This document shows, piece by piece, positions 17,808 to 26,018 of a stretch of DNA of 39,476 nucleotides. The notes beneath the pieces were generated by a model, which had not been told where the DNA came from, ran no database searches, and saw only the letters and a program-made list of their open reading frames with translations. The position numbers and the translations under genes are program-made. Source of the stretch: Lachnospiraceae bacterium. Its GTDB lineage: Bacteria; Bacillota; Clostridia; Lachnospirales; Lachnospiraceae. Location of the stretch: the NCBI GenBank assembly GCA_017627275.1, contig JAGAHC010000048.1:1-39476 (forward strand), read 5' to 3'. How positions within the stretch are numbered: position 1 is the first letter of the stretch; each line of letters starts with the position of its first letter.

Positions 17808-19106
17808 TTACTGCTTCAGCGCGGACTTATCCGGCCATCTTTCGTTGATCAGTGCGCTCTGCAGTCCGGTCTCCACGGGTTCAAAGCACTCGGCCAAGAT
17901 CTCCCAGCCGAGATCCAGCGCCTGTTCCAGCGGAATGTTGACCGACAGATCCATGAGCTTCGTCTCAAACAGTTCGCCGTATTTTAAAAGCTTGTCATCC
18001 CATTCCGTCATCAGGAAGCCCATGGAGCGTTTTTCCAGACTCTCCTGGTACTGCGCGTAGAGACGGATCATGCCGTCCATCAGCGCGCGGTGGTCGTTTC
18101 TCGTCTTGCCGTTCACGTTCTGCTTCAGACGGGAGAGCGAGCCGAACGGCTCGATGTGGCCGTTCTTCAGATAGTACTGCCCTTCCGTGATATATCCCGT
18201 ATTGTCCGGGACCGGGTGCGTCACGTCATCGCCCGGCATCGTGGTGACGCCGAGGATGGTGATGGACCCTGCGCCTTCAATGTCGACCGCCTTTTCGTAA
18301 CGGGCGGCCAGCGCACTGTACAGGTCTCCGGGGTATCCGCGGTTCGAGGGAACGCGTTCCATGGTGATCGCCATTTCCTTCTGCGCGTCGGCAAAGTTGG
18401 TCATGTCCGTGAGCAGGACCAGCACACGCTTGCCGTCCAGCGCAAAGCGCTCCGCGACCGCAAGCGAAAGGTCCGGCACCAGCGTGCATTCCACGATGGG
18501 GTCTGACGCCGTATGGATAAACATGACCGTATGGCTCATGGCGCCGCCCTTTTCCAGGGTCTCGCGGAATTCCATATAGTCATCGTATTTTAAGCCCATG
18601 CCGCCCAGCACGATCACGTCGACCTCCGCCTGCAGGGCGATCCGGGAAAGCAGCTGGTTGTACGGTTCTCCCGAGATGGAGAAGATCGGAAGCTTCTGGC
18701 TTTCCACCAGCGTATTGAACACGTCGATCATGGGAATCCCGGTACGGATCATGCGTGTCGGCAGGATTCTCTTGGCGGGATTGAAGGACGGGCCGCCGAT
18801 CGGGATCATGTTCTCCGTGAGCGCCGGGCCGTTGTCTCTGGGAACGCCCGCGCCGTCAAAGATCCGGCCGAGCAGGTGCTCCGAAAAGGACACCATCATG
18901 GGTCTTCCCAGAAACTTCACCGGGTCGGTGGTCGATACCCCCTGGGCACCCGCAAAAACCTGGAGCGACACCAGATCCCTGTCCAGCTTGATCACGTTGG
19001 CATAGCTGTCTCCGACCAGTGCCAGGTCTCCGTTCTTTACGCCTTCCGCCCGGACGGTGACAACGTTCCCGACGATGGATTCGATTCTTGTGTATACCTT
19101 TTGCAT
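17808..19106 (-). CDS. atpB: V/A-type ATPase subunit B (non-catalytic head subunit)
   Basis: Subunit B alternates with A in the hexameric head. The 432 residues show the B-specific segments [31 protein letters not shown], and [17 protein letters not shown]. The last replaces a P-loop, as expected for a non-catalytic subunit. [21 protein letters not shown] and [22 protein letters not shown] follow in normal order. It is 11 bp downstream of atpA and 10 bp upstream of atpD. Confidence 0.97.
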   Translation of the reverse strand: MQKVYTRIESIVGNVVTVRAEGVKNGDLALVGDSYANVIKLDRDLVSLQVFAGAQGVSTTDPVKFLGRPMMVSFSEHLLGRIFDGAGVPRDNGPALTENMIPIGGPSFNPAKRILPTRMIRTGIPMIDVFNTLVESQKLPIFSISGEPYNQLLSRIALQAEVDVIVLGGMGLKYDDYMEFRETLEKGGAMSHTVMFIHTASDPIVECTLVPDLSLAVAERFALDGKRVLVLLTDMTNFADAQKEMAITMERVPSNRGYPGDLYSALAARYEKAVDIEGAGSITILGVTTMPGDDVTHPVPDNTGYITEGQYYLKNGHIEPFGSLSRLKQNVNGKTRNDHRALMDGMIRLYAQYQESLEKRSMGFLMTEWDDKLLKYGELFETKLMDLSVNIPLEQALDLGWEILAECFEPVETGLQSALINERWPDKSALKQ

Positions 19107-19117
19107 ATCCGGTCCTC

Positions 19118-20854
19118 CTACTGCGTGACCTTTGCCATATATAGATCGGAAATCACTTTTTCCTGTTTCTCAAATTCCGGTGTTTCGAATTCCGTGCCGT
19201 GCCAGTCCAGAAACTCCTGTCTCAGGTTGTTAAAGAAGCTGCGGATCTCTCCCTTGTCCGTCAGGTCATAGTCCCGCATCATGGCATCGTAGAGAAGGTT
19301 GAACACCCGGTTCTGCCGCTCGGGGGAGCAGGCCTGGTCGATCGGATCGAAGGAGTTCTGCTGCAGATACACGGCATCCAGCAGCTCGCCCTTCTGGTAA
19401 ATGATGTAATCCTCCGCCGAGGTCCCTTCTTCGCCGACCACCTTCATCATCTGGCCGACTTCGATGCTGCGGATCAGGATGCTTCTTGCCTTTTCCACCC
19501 GCTCCATATCGATGACGCCTTTATACTTGGACCAGGAATCCACCGGGTGGATCGAAGGATACTTTCTCGCGTCGGAGCGTTCTCTGGAAAGACCGTGGAA
19601 AGCGCCCACCACCTTCAGCGTTGCCTGGGTGACCGGTTCTTCGAAGTTACCGCCCGCAGGAGAAACGGTGCCGCCGATGGTAATGGAAGCAATGCTTCCG
19701 TCCGACAGACGGACCTTTCCGGCGCGCTCATAGAAGGCGGCGATGGAGGATTCCAAATAGGCGGGGAAGGCTTCCTCCCCGGGGATCTCTTCCAGACGGC
19801 CGCTCATTTCACGCATGGCCTGGGCCCAGCGGCTGGTGGAGTCCGCAAGAAGCAGGACGTCCAGCCCCATCTGCCGGTAATACTCCGCCAGCGTCACCGC
19901 CGTGTAGACCGATGCCTCACGGGCTGCCACCGGCATGGAGGACGTATTGCAGATGATGATGGTCCGCTCCATCAGGGAGCGTCCCGTCCGCGGGTCGGTG
20001 AGTTCCGGAAATTCCTTTAAGACTTCCACGACCTCGCCGGCGCGCTCTCCGCAGGCCGCCACGATCACGACGTCCACGTCCGAGTTCTTGGCCTGCATGT
20101 GCTGCAGCACCGTCTTGCCTGCGCCGAAGGGGCCCGGCGTACAGAAGGTCCCGCCCTTGGCGACCGGCAGGAAGGAGTCGATGCAGCGAAGCTTCGTTAC
20201 AAGCGGCTCGGTGGGACGGAGCTTTTCTTCGTAGCAGGTGACCGCCTGTTTGACGGGCTGCGTAAATACCATGGAAAGATTCTGGATATTGCCCTTGTCG
20301 TTTTCGATGACACAGACCGTGTCATGCACGTTGCAGACACCCGGTTCTCTGATGGCGCGCACACGCCAGTCATCTCCCTTTAAGGTGAACGGCACCATGA
20401 TGTGGTTGGTGAAGAGTCCCTCCGGGACCGTTCCGATGGTGCTGCCCGCTTTGACGCGGTCTCCCTCTTTCACCGTGGGCGTGAAGTCCCAGTCCTTATC
20501 CGGGATCGCTTCGAGATACACGCCTCTGTCCAGATAGAAGCCGCATTGTTCGGCCAGCGCCGGCAGCGGATTCTGCAGTCCGTCGAAGACCTGGGACAAA
20601 TGGCCCGGCCCCAGATCCACGCTCATCAGTTCATCCGTAAACTCCACGACATCTCCGACCTTGATCCCCTCGGTCATCTCGTAGATCTGCATGTTGATCT
20701 CGCCGCCGCGGATCCGGATGACTTCGCCCTTTAAGCGTTTGTCATCCACGCGGATGTAACCCACTTCGTTCTTCCGAACGGATCCGTCAAACTCCACGCT
20801 GAGGAGGTTGCCGTTGACGCCTGTTACGCGACCGGTTTCTTGTTTAATAGACAT
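19118..20854 (-). CDS. atpA: V/A-type ATPase catalytic subunit A
   Basis: This subunit binds and turns over ATP in the head. The 578 residues carry the Walker A motif [11 protein letters not shown] near residue 237, the CGERAGEV segment, [27 protein letters not shown], and the A-type insertion (non-homologous region) before the P-loop. Its length is typical of the A/V type and exceeds F-type alpha or beta. The start ATG at 20854 has GGAG close upstream. It lies 12 bp after the DUF2764-like gene. Confidence 0.97.
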   Translation of the reverse strand: MSIKQETGRVTGVNGNLLSVEFDGSVRKNEVGYIRVDDKRLKGEVIRIRGGEINMQIYEMTEGIKVGDVVEFTDELMSVDLGPGHLSQVFDGLQNPLPALAEQCGFYLDRGVYLEAIPDKDWDFTPTVKEGDRVKAGSTIGTVPEGLFTNHIMVPFTLKGDDWRVRAIREPGVCNVHDTVCVIENDKGNIQNLSMVFTQPVKQAVTCYEEKLRPTEPLVTKLRCIDSFLPVAKGGTFCTPGPFGAGKTVLQHMQAKNSDVDVVIVAACGERAGEVVEVLKEFPELTDPRTGRSLMERTIIICNTSSMPVAAREASVYTAVTLAEYYRQMGLDVLLLADSTSRWAQAMREMSGRLEEIPGEEAFPAYLESSIAAFYERAGKVRLSDGSIASITIGGTVSPAGGNFEEPVTQATLKVVGAFHGLSRERSDARKYPSIHPVDSWSKYKGVIDMERVEKARSILIRSIEVGQMMKVVGEEGTSAEDYIIYQKGELLDAVYLQQNSFDPIDQACSPERQNRVFNLLYDAMMRDYDLTDKGEIRSFFNNLRQEFLDWHGTEFETPEFEKQEKVISDLYMAKVTQ

Positions 20855-20866
20855 AGATTTCTCCTG

Positions 20867-21388
20867 TTACAAACTGTAGACGCTCTTTTGAATCCCTTCA
20901 AAAAGCGACTGAAATTCCTGCTTCCCTTTTTCCTGTTCAAAGCTCGTAAGACGCTCCAGGAGCTTCAGTTTGACGGCATAGCCGAACAGCACATAGTCAT
21001 CAAACATATGCAGCCCCACCAGATTGTCCAGGTTTTCAAACTCGTATTCCAAAAGGATTCTCTCGGCCTCCAGCGGGTTTTTGGCGGAGAGCGCCGCCGA
21101 CACCACCTGTCCGATCAGCCCGTCCTTTTCGTAAACGGTCGTATCATTCCTCCCCAGGTTCAGGTTCCGCTGATGGCTCAGCTCCCTTTGCAAAAGCCCG
21201 TAGAATTCCGCCCACTCTTTGATCAGCGGTCCTTCCGTCGAGTGGAGCGAAAGACCTTTTAACAGGTCGTAGGTCTCCTCACTCACGTTACCGCTGCACA
21301 GGGTCAGGAACTCCTCATAACTGATGGGCATTTCTCCCTCTGTTCGCAGTTCCGGGAGACTGGCAATGAGATAATAATATGACGCCAT
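20867..21388 (-). CDS. DUF2764-like protein of V-ATPase operons
   Basis: This 173-residue protein resembles the small DUF2764 proteins encoded between atpE and atpA in V-ATPase operons of spirochaetes, Bacteroides and chlamydiae. It begins MASYYYLIASLPEL, a start typical of that family, and is largely helical and acidic. Position and size suggest it fills part of the role of subunit C (the d-like socket between rotor ring and shaft), for which no other candidate gene is present. That role is an inference from context. It is 16 bp after atpE and 12 bp before atpA. Confidence 0.75.
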   Translation of the reverse strand: MASYYYLIASLPELRTEGEMPISYEEFLTLCSGNVSEETYDLLKGLSLHSTEGPLIKEWAEFYGLLQRELSHQRNLNLGRNDTTVYEKDGLIGQVVSAALSAKNPLEAERILLEYEFENLDNLVGLHMFDDYVLFGYAVKLKLLERLTSFEQEKGKQEFQSLFEGIQKSVYSL

Positions 21389-21404
21389 CCTGGTCTTCCT
21401 TTTC

Positions 21405-21965
21405 TTAAAACTCCAGTTCCCTGAAGTACGGCATCAGCATTTCCATGATCGCTTCATCGGAACAGTCAAAGAACCCGGATCCGTCCTTGGCAGAAAGGCG
21501 GAAGCCCTGCTGCACCTCCTTGGAAGGCCGGATCTCCAGTCCGTTCCTGATCTCCTCCGCCAGCTGCTGTTTCAGTTCTTCGCTGACTTCCGCGATCTCT
21601 ACGGCATATTCTCCCACGTCCTCTTCCGCCATGGCCGCGCGGATCAGCGTCGTGAGACTCTCTCCGGAAAACTCCTTTCGTACATCCGCCGCAAGGATCT
21701 TCTCGAACTCTTTCTGGATCTCCGCCTTGAACGAAAGGACCGCGTCGCGCTTTGCCTGCTCGGCACCGACTTTGGCACTTTCCTTTAAGATATCGATCTC
21801 TTTTTCCGTGGCATCCTTATGTTGTTTTGCCTCTTCTTTTGCGTCTTCGATGATGGAAGCAGCCTTTTGTCTGGCCTCCGCAAGAATAGACTCCGCCTCG
21901 GCATTGGCAGCATCGATCCCGTCTTTTCGTATGGATGATACGAGGTCTTTGATCTGTAACTCCAT
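21405..21965 (-). CDS. atpE: V/A-type ATPase subunit E (peripheral stalk)
   Basis: Subunit E forms the outer stalks that hold the head still. The 186 residues have a long N-terminal charged coiled coil rich in Ala, Glu and Lys (AEAESILAEARQKAASIIEDA and similar, residues 20-90) and a compact C-terminal head-binding domain, as in the family. Its usual coiled-coil partner (subunit G/H) is not seen in the operon. The ATG at 21965 has a strong GAAGGAGGAG ribosome site, and it is the first gene of the operon. Confidence 0.9.
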   Translation of the reverse strand: MELQIKDLVSSIRKDGIDAANAEAESILAEARQKAASIIEDAKEEAKQHKDATEKEIDILKESAKVGAEQAKRDAVLSFKAEIQKEFEKILAADVRKEFSGESLTTLIRAAMAEEDVGEYAVEIAEVSEELKQQLAEEIRNGLEIRPSKEVQQGFRLSAKDGSGFFDCSDEAIMEMLMPYFRELEF

Positions 21966-21992
21966 GGACTCCTCCTTCAGGATAAAGAAAGT

Positions 21993-22032
21993 ATTATATA
22001 GATATTATTATAATATAGATTGGATTAATTAT
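21993..22032 (-). promoter_or_regulatory. AT-rich probable promoter region of the ATPase operon
   Basis: Two TATAAT boxes on the minus strand (22007-22012 and 21993-21998) sit in the AT-rich gap between the sleB-like gene and atpE. Neither has a good -35 at normal spacing. The gap and the strong ribosome site suggest that the operon can start here. Confidence 0.35.
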
Positions 22033-23232
22033 TCAGTAGAAAATATGTCCGCCGATGGTATAGCGGGGAGTGATCTGCGGAATCGGCGTACGGAAGAAAA
22101 TGCAGTCCGCGACTGTCGTCTGGCCTGCCATCGCCGCATCCGCCGCCTGGTAGCAGGCATCCATCGCATCGTCTCTTGAGAGGGCAAGCGCCAGTCTTCC
22201 CGTCATCGCAGGTTCAAACTGTCCGCTCTGGTAGATCACGCCGACGATCGTATCCGGAAAAGCGCCGCTTAAGACGCGGTTCATGACCACGGCGCCGACC
22301 GCCACCTGACCGTCGAAGGGCTGATTGCCCGCTTCGCAGTAAATGAGATTGGCCAGAAGATACCGGTCTCCCTCCGCGTAGGTAAGATCGCCGATGCTGC
22401 GCCAGACGGAACGGCGGGAGAGTTCTTCCAGCCTTCGTTCCTCGGCGAGCTTGGCTTCGAGCGCCTGGATCTCCTGGTTCTTCGCGCGCATCTCCGCTTC
22501 CAGAGAATCCGCCACCGCTTCTGCGTCCGCGATCTGTCCGGAATACATGGCGATGCTGCCGCTTGTCTGGGACACCAGTCCGGAGACCCGGTTCTGCTCC
22601 GCCTCCGCCTCTTCCTTCAGGCCCTGGAGTTCTTCTTCCTCTTCCTCGAGCAGTTTCTTCTTCCGGTCGATCTCCTTCTTGGTTGCGATGTATTCGTCAA
22701 GCATCCCTCTGTCATAGGCGGAGATCTGCTCGGCATAGTCCTGCCTGTTCAGGTATTCGCTGAAATCATGGATGCCGAAGAACATGTCCAGATAGAAGGT
22801 GCGGCTCTTCTCATACATGAACTGCACCCGCTTCTTCATGGCGGCGTACTGATCCTCTTCGCGCCGGATCGCTTCGTTGAGTTCGTCGGTGGTGACTTCG
22901 ATCTCCTTTGTCTTATCCGCGATGTCGCCTTCGAGCCGCTCGAGGTTCTCCCCGATCTTGGCAAGCTCCGCGTTCAGATTGTTGAGTTCATACTGGAGCC
23001 CCGACCGGGTCGACGTCAGACTGTCGAGATTCGCTTCGTTCTGATTGATCTCCTGCTGCGTTTCTTCCCGCTCTTCCTTGGCCTTTTTGATCTTTTCCTC
23101 GGTTTCTTTGGACGCGAAAACAGACAGTGACATACTTCCGTAAAGAAGTGTCACCAAAAGAGCTCCTGTTATTCCCCGTATGAAGCTTTTTCGAAACTGT
23201 GTTTGCTTTTTTCTGTCAGAAAAAATGCCCAT
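22033..23232 (-). CDS. Secreted cell-wall hydrolase, coiled coil plus SleB-type domain
   Basis: The protein probably cuts peptidoglycan outside the cell. With the ATG at 23232 it has 399 residues: a basic N-terminus, a hydrophobic signal segment ending near FASKE, a long charged coiled coil (about residues 40-270) like those of PcsB-type hydrolases, and a C-terminal Hydrolase_2/SleB domain from about 285 (LANLIYCEAGNQPFDGQVAVG, then VMNRVLSGAFPDT). SleB is a spore-cortex lytic transglycosylase, but this domain also occurs in vegetative enzymes. A TTG nine codons upstream (23259) is possible but lies within the likely promoter. It stands between comEB and atpE. Confidence 0.85.
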   Translation of the reverse strand: MGIFSDRKKQTQFRKSFIRGITGALLVTLLYGSMSLSVFASKETEEKIKKAKEEREETQQEINQNEANLDSLTSTRSGLQYELNNLNAELAKIGENLERLEGDIADKTKEIEVTTDELNEAIRREEDQYAAMKKRVQFMYEKSRTFYLDMFFGIHDFSEYLNRQDYAEQISAYDRGMLDEYIATKKEIDRKKKLLEEEEEELQGLKEEAEAEQNRVSGLVSQTSGSIAMYSGQIADAEAVADSLEAEMRAKNQEIQALEAKLAEERRLEELSRRSVWRSIGDLTYAEGDRYLLANLIYCEAGNQPFDGQVAVGAVVMNRVLSGAFPDTIVGVIYQSGQFEPAMTGRLALALSRDDAMDACYQAADAAMAGQTTVADCIFFRTPIPQITPRYTIGGHIFY

Positions 23233-23241
23233 ACATAATAA

Positions 23242-23270
23242 AGTATAGAGGGCAGGCAAAATAATTGCAA
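23242..23270 (-). promoter_or_regulatory. Promoter of the SleB-domain gene
   Basis: Minus strand TTGCAA (23270-23265), a 17-bp spacer and TATACT (23247-23242). The in-frame ATG at 23232 starts 9 nt after the -10 box, so the mRNA would have almost no leader. Confidence 0.5.
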
Positions 23271-23303
23271 TCCCGTAAACAATTTGAAATATTCCGTTAA
23301 GAA

Positions 23304-23798
23304 TTACAGATCGATCTCGATCTTCCGGCCCGTGCGCTCATACTGCACGTAGCGGACGCCGGCGGCGTCGAACATCTTCTTGCTGGCAATGATGGACGGC
23401 GTTCCGTCGTACTTGTCGCTGTCGTACACGACCGTCCGGATGCCGGCCTGGATGATGGCCTTGGCGCATTCGTTGCACGGAAAGAGCGATACATAGAGTT
23501 CCGACCCCCGAAGGCTTCCGCCCTGATAATTCAGGATGGCGTTCAGTTCGCTGTGGGTCACGAAGGGATACTTCGTATCCAGCATGTCTCCCTCTCTGTC
23601 CCAGGGAAACTCGTCGTCGGATACGCCGGAGGGAAAGCCGTTGTAGCCGATGGAGAGGATCTTGTGATTCTCGTCCACGATGCAGCAGCCGACCTGTGTA
23701 TTGGGATCCTTGGAGCGCATCCCCGCGAGGTATGCGACACCCATAAAGTATTCGTCCCAGGTGATGTAATCACTGCGTTTTCTCATTTTTTCCGCCAT
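23304..23798 (-). CDS. comEB: dCMP deaminase / ComEB-type deaminase
   Basis: This zinc enzyme deaminates dCMP to dUMP to supply thymidylate synthesis. In the 164 residues the zinc site is visible as HSELNAIL (His ligand and catalytic Glu) and PCNECAKAI (two Cys ligands), in the order and spacing of the cytidine/deoxycytidylate deaminase family. Other matches are NTQVGCCIVDE and IGYNGFPSG. The name ComEB comes from the Bacillus orthologue; a competence role is not implied. The gene lies 42 bp after upp in a pyrimidine-salvage group. Confidence 0.95.
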   Translation of the reverse strand: MAEKMRKRSDYITWDEYFMGVAYLAGMRSKDPNTQVGCCIVDENHKILSIGYNGFPSGVSDDEFPWDREGDMLDTKYPFVTHSELNAILNYQGGSLRGSELYVSLFPCNECAKAIIQAGIRTVVYDSDKYDGTPSIIASKKMFDAAGVRYVQYERTGRKIEIDL

Positions 23799-23840
23799 GG
23801 CTTTCTCCTCTTTCCGCCTGCTTTTCGTTTTCGTTCTGTC

Positions 23841-24470
23841 TTACTTGGTCCCGAAGATCCGGTCGCCGGCATCGCCCAGTCCCGGCACGATGTAGCCGTG
23901 ATCGTTTAAGTGATCGTCCAGGGCGCCGACATACAGATCCACGTCGGGGTGTTTCTCCTGCACCGTGCGGATCCCTTCCGGTGCCGCGATGATGCAGAGA
24001 AAATGCATCTTTTTACATCCGTGTTCTTTCAGCAGTGAAAGCGCGGCCGACGCGCTTCCGCCGGTCGCCAGCATCGGATCCACGACAAAGACTTCTCTTT
24101 GTCCGCATTCCGGCGGCAGTTTGCAATAATACTCCACGGGGTTTAAACTCTCCGGATCCCGATAAAGTCCGATATGTCCGACTTTGGCAGTCGGAAGGAG
24201 GCTTTGCAGCCCGTCTACCATGCCGAGTCCCGCCCGCAGGATCGGAATGATCGCGGGATCCATCCCCTTCAGCTGTCTTGCCGTGGTCTTCGCGATCGGT
24301 GTTTCCACTTCGATCTCTTCCAGTTCCATGTCCCTGGTCGCTTCATAGCAGATGAGCATTGCGATCTCCGAGATCATCTCCCGGAATTCCTTGGTCCCCA
24401 TCCCTGCAGCGCGGATCTTGCCGATCTTATGCTGGATCAGCGGATGATCCATAATGACGACTTTTCCCAT
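23841..24470 (-). CDS. upp: Uracil phosphoribosyltransferase
   Basis: Upp converts uracil and PRPP to UMP (pyrimidine salvage). The 209 residues include [14 protein letters not shown] (the family's flexible-loop region), the PRPP-binding loop [15 protein letters not shown] near 130-144, and the C-terminal uracil-binding stretch [16 protein letters not shown]. Length is exactly typical. It lies 15 bp after rpiB. In many Firmicutes upp directly precedes the F-type ATP synthase operon; here the ATPase downstream is of V/A type. Confidence 0.98.
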   Translation of the reverse strand: MGKVVIMDHPLIQHKIGKIRAAGMGTKEFREMISEIAMLICYEATRDMELEEIEVETPIAKTTARQLKGMDPAIIPILRAGLGMVDGLQSLLPTAKVGHIGLYRDPESLNPVEYYCKLPPECGQREVFVVDPMLATGGSASAALSLLKEHGCKKMHFLCIIAAPEGIRTVQEKHPDVDLYVGALDDHLNDHGYIVPGLGDAGDRIFGTK

Positions 24471-24485
24471 GCCGTTTCCTCCGTC

Positions 24486-24920
24486 CTATTCTGTCTCTAT
24501 CATGCCGACCCTTCTGATGTGCTTCTCCTCTTCCGAGAACGGCGTGTTCAGGAAGGTGTCGACGATGTCCGTTGCGATGAGTTCTCCGATGATGCCGCCG
24601 CCCAGCGCGATCATGTTGGCGTCATTGTGGAGCCTCGTCATCCTGGCGACCGTAGGATCCGTGCAGACCGCGCAGCGGATGCCCTTCACCTTGTTTGCCA
24701 CCATCGAAACGCCGATCCCGGTCGTGCAGACCACGATCCCTTTTTCGCACTCGCCGTTTGCGACTGCTTCCGCCGCCTTTTTCGCAAAAATGGGGTAGTC
24801 GCAGGACTCCGTGCTGTATGTGCCGAAATCTTCCACCGTGATCCCCTGTTCCTTCAGATGCCGGACGATCGTCTCCTTGAGTGCAAAGCCGCCGTGATCC
24901 GACCCGATTGCTACTTTCAT
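24486..24920 (-). CDS. rpiB: Ribose-5-phosphate isomerase B
   Basis: RpiB interconverts ribose 5-phosphate and ribulose 5-phosphate. The 144 residues show the LacAB/RpiB pattern: MKVAIGSDHGGFALK at the start, YPIFAKKAAEAV, and the VCTTGIGVSMVANKVKGIRCA block carrying the catalytic Cys near residue 66. The C-terminus ends with FSEEEKHIRRV. A GAAAGGAG site precedes the ATG at 24920. It lies 48 bp after the sua5 gene. Confidence 0.97.
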   Translation of the reverse strand: MKVAIGSDHGGFALKETIVRHLKEQGITVEDFGTYSTESCDYPIFAKKAAEAVANGECEKGIVVCTTGIGVSMVANKVKGIRCAVCTDPTVARMTRLHNDANMIALGGGIIGELIATDIVDTFLNTPFSEEEKHIRRVGMIETE

Positions 24921-24968
24921 GTTCGTCTCCTTTCCTGTGTCCTTTCCGTTTTTTACTATATCCGTGTT

Positions 24969-26018
24969 TTATGTCGCCCGGACCGTGTTGCCGCCCGCGG
25001 CCTTCTTCAGCCGATTCATGATGGCAAGCCCCAGTCTCTCTTCCGAAAATGTCTCCGCGCAGATAAACTCCGTGTTTTCTTCGTCGAATGTCCGCAGAAG
25101 GGAGAAGAGCCGCCTTGCGATCTCCTCTTCATTCTTCCGGCTTCCCGCGCTCAGCACCAGGTCCGCCTGATAGCACTCCTTCGTTTCGTCCGTGCAGAGG
25201 ACGCCCGTCTTCTTTCCTTCCTTTCCCGCGGCGGCGATCATTTCTCGGATCTTTTTTACGACGGCTTCCTGCTCTCCTTCCACCAGGATCATGGTCCCCG
25301 CAGGCGCGTAATGCCGGTACTTCATCCCCGGCGCCTTGGGCGCCGTGCCGTCCTTATCCGAAATGATCGTTCCGTCTATCCGCACTTCCTTCAGGACCGT
25401 CAGCAGGTCTTCCTTTGTCACGAAACCGGGGCGCAGGATCTCCGGGACAGGACCCGTCATATCCACGATGGTCGACTCCAGGCCGATGCCGACTTCTCCG
25501 CCGTCCAGGACCATGTCGACGCGGCCGTTCAGATCGTGCAGGCAGTGTTTTCCGTTTGTCGGCGACGGCTTCCCGGAAAGGTTCGCGCTCGGCGCCGCGA
25601 CAAAGCCGCCCGCCTCTCCGATCAGGGCCTGTGCCACCGGATGCGAAGGGAAACGGACTGCCACCGTAGAAAGTCCCCCCGTCGTTTCCAAGGGGACTCT
25701 TTTTTTCTTATGAAAGATCATTGTGAGCGGACCGGGCCAGAAGGCTTCCGCCAGCGCCAGCGCTCCTGCCGGGATCTCCTCTGCGATCTCAGAGAGATCC
25801 TCCATCCGGCAGATATGTACGATCAGCGGGTTGTCGGAAGGCCTGCCCTTGGCGGCGTAGATCTTCTTTGCCGAATCCGGATTCAGCGCATCGCCGCCCA
25901 GGCCATAGACCGTCTCCGTCGGAAAGGCAACGATGCCGCCCTTCTTCAGGATCCGGCCGGCCTCTTCGATCGCCGCAGAGTCCCATGCCTGATTGACTTC
26001 CCGGTAAAGTGTCTTCAT
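24969..26018 (-). CDS. L-threonylcarbamoyladenylate synthase (Sua5/YwlC)
   Basis: This enzyme makes threonylcarbamoyl-AMP from threonine, bicarbonate and ATP for the t6A37 modification of ANN-decoding tRNAs. The 349 residues consist of a YrdC-like catalytic domain (about 1-205, with VAFPTETVYGLGGDA, KIYAAKGRPSDNPLI and SANLSGKPSPT) and a C-terminal Sua5 domain (about 225-349, starting APGMKYRHYAP), so it is the long Sua5 form. The ATG at 26018 shares one base with the GH18 stop (TGATG), which suggests translational coupling. Confidence 0.96.
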   Translation of the reverse strand: MKTLYREVNQAWDSAAIEEAGRILKKGGIVAFPTETVYGLGGDALNPDSAKKIYAAKGRPSDNPLIVHICRMEDLSEIAEEIPAGALALAEAFWPGPLTMIFHKKKRVPLETTGGLSTVAVRFPSHPVAQALIGEAGGFVAAPSANLSGKPSPTNGKHCLHDLNGRVDMVLDGGEVGIGLESTIVDMTGPVPEILRPGFVTKEDLLTVLKEVRIDGTIISDKDGTAPKAPGMKYRHYAPAGTMILVEGEQEAVVKKIREMIAAAGKEGKKTGVLCTDETKECYQADLVLSAGSRKNEEEIARRLFSLLRTFDEENTEFICAETFSEERLGLAIMNRLKKAAGGNTVRAT

